From NCBI GenBank assembly GCA_029945985.1, contig JAQSDP010000118.1, positions 1 to 6,195 of the forward strand: a stretch of DNA of 6,195 nucleotides, given 5' to 3'. Shown here piece after piece: positions 5,981 to 6,195 of the stretch (position 1 is its first letter; every line of letters begins with the position of its first letter). Under the pieces are notes generated by a model. That model was not told the origin of the DNA. It ran no database searches and saw only the letters and a program-made list of their open reading frames with translations. Origin of the DNA: a bacterium. Lineage in GTDB: Bacteria > Acidobacteriota > Blastocatellia > Pyrinomonadales > Pyrinomonadaceae. The position numbers and the translations under genes are program-made.

Positions 5981-6195
5981 GTGGCAAGACGAAAGCTTTT
6001 ACTAGCCGACGATTCGATCACGATCCAGAAAGTTGTCAATCTGACGTTTGCCGACGAGGGCATTGATGTCGTGACAGTTGGTGATGGCGACGCCGCTCTC
6101 ACGCACATGGCTGCCGAAACGCCGGATATTCTGCTCGCCGATGTGAATATGCCCGGTCCGAACGGGTATCAGATCTGCGAACAGCTTAGGGCGAA
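5981..6195 (+). CDS. Response regulator receiver-domain protein, 5' part
   Basis: The first 71 codons of a protein with an N-terminal receiver domain are visible; the gene runs off the window edge. It opens with a basic stretch (ARRK) followed by LLLADDSITIQKVVNLTF, containing the acidic pair D10-D11. The phosphoacceptor is D54 in LADVNMPGPNG. The switch threonine and conserved lysine would lie beyond the edge. The SITIQKVV signature is common in receivers of the gliding/twitching motility type and in multidomain regulators of Acidobacteriota and Myxococcota (from memory of the family), but the output domain, if any, is not visible. The GTG start is supported by AGGAG at 5965-5969. A promoter-like site lies 49-78 bases upstream, so it may be expressed separately from the previous receiver. 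It is not a duplicate of that gene: the two differ strongly outside the shared motifs. Confidence 0.88.
   Translation, partial: MARRKLLLADDSITIQKVVNLTFADEGIDVVTVGDGDAALTHMAAETPDILLADVNMPGPNGYQICEQLRA

Noticed and set aside
5507..6195. The two receiver genes as a recent tandem duplication
   Set aside because: Outside the shared receiver motifs the proteins differ strongly and the DNA shows no matching blocks.

Overview
The window is a stretch of ordinary chromosome from a Gram-negative-type bacterium of moderate-to-high GC. It carries the distal part of a division and cell wall (dcw) cluster, followed by a vitamin B6 gene and two receiver-domain signalling genes. Everything convincing is on the + strand. 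The gene order (murC, ftsQ, ftsA, ftsZ, with no murB or ddl between murC and ftsQ), the FtsZ and FtsQ sequence flavour and the TITIQKVV-type receiver protein at the right edge suggest an Acidobacteriota member, perhaps Blastocatellia/Pyrinomonadaceae. That placement is an impression from protein similarity, not a demonstrated one.

Layout: positions 1-852 hold the 3' part of murC. A 120 bp spacer (853-972) contains a long imperfect inverted repeat. ftsQ (973-1803) and ftsA (1824-3062) are 20 bp apart and look co-transcribed. A 161 bp spacer (3063-3223, if the ATG start is right) precedes ftsZ (3224-4333), which ends at a good intrinsic terminator (4354-4389). pdxA (about 4472-5485) starts a second transcription unit, with a stand-alone receiver gene (5507-5890) only 21 bp behind it. 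A further receiver-domain gene starts at GTG 5981 after a spacer with a promoter-like box and a hairpin, and runs off the right edge.

How the genes work together: MurC adds L-alanine to UDP-MurNAc, the first step of the peptide stem of peptidoglycan. FtsZ forms the division ring, FtsA anchors it to the membrane through its C-terminal amphipathic helix, and FtsQ is the bitopic scaffold that recruits later divisome proteins. PdxA makes a pyridoxal phosphate precursor and has no obvious tie to division. The two receivers have no partner kinase in view.

I found no mobile element, CRISPR array, RNA gene, frameshift or toxin-like system, and nothing that looks like an undescribed system. The points most worth a second look are the altered phosphate-2 motif of FtsA, the inverted repeat between murC and ftsQ, and the hairpin overlapping a promoter-like box before the last gene.
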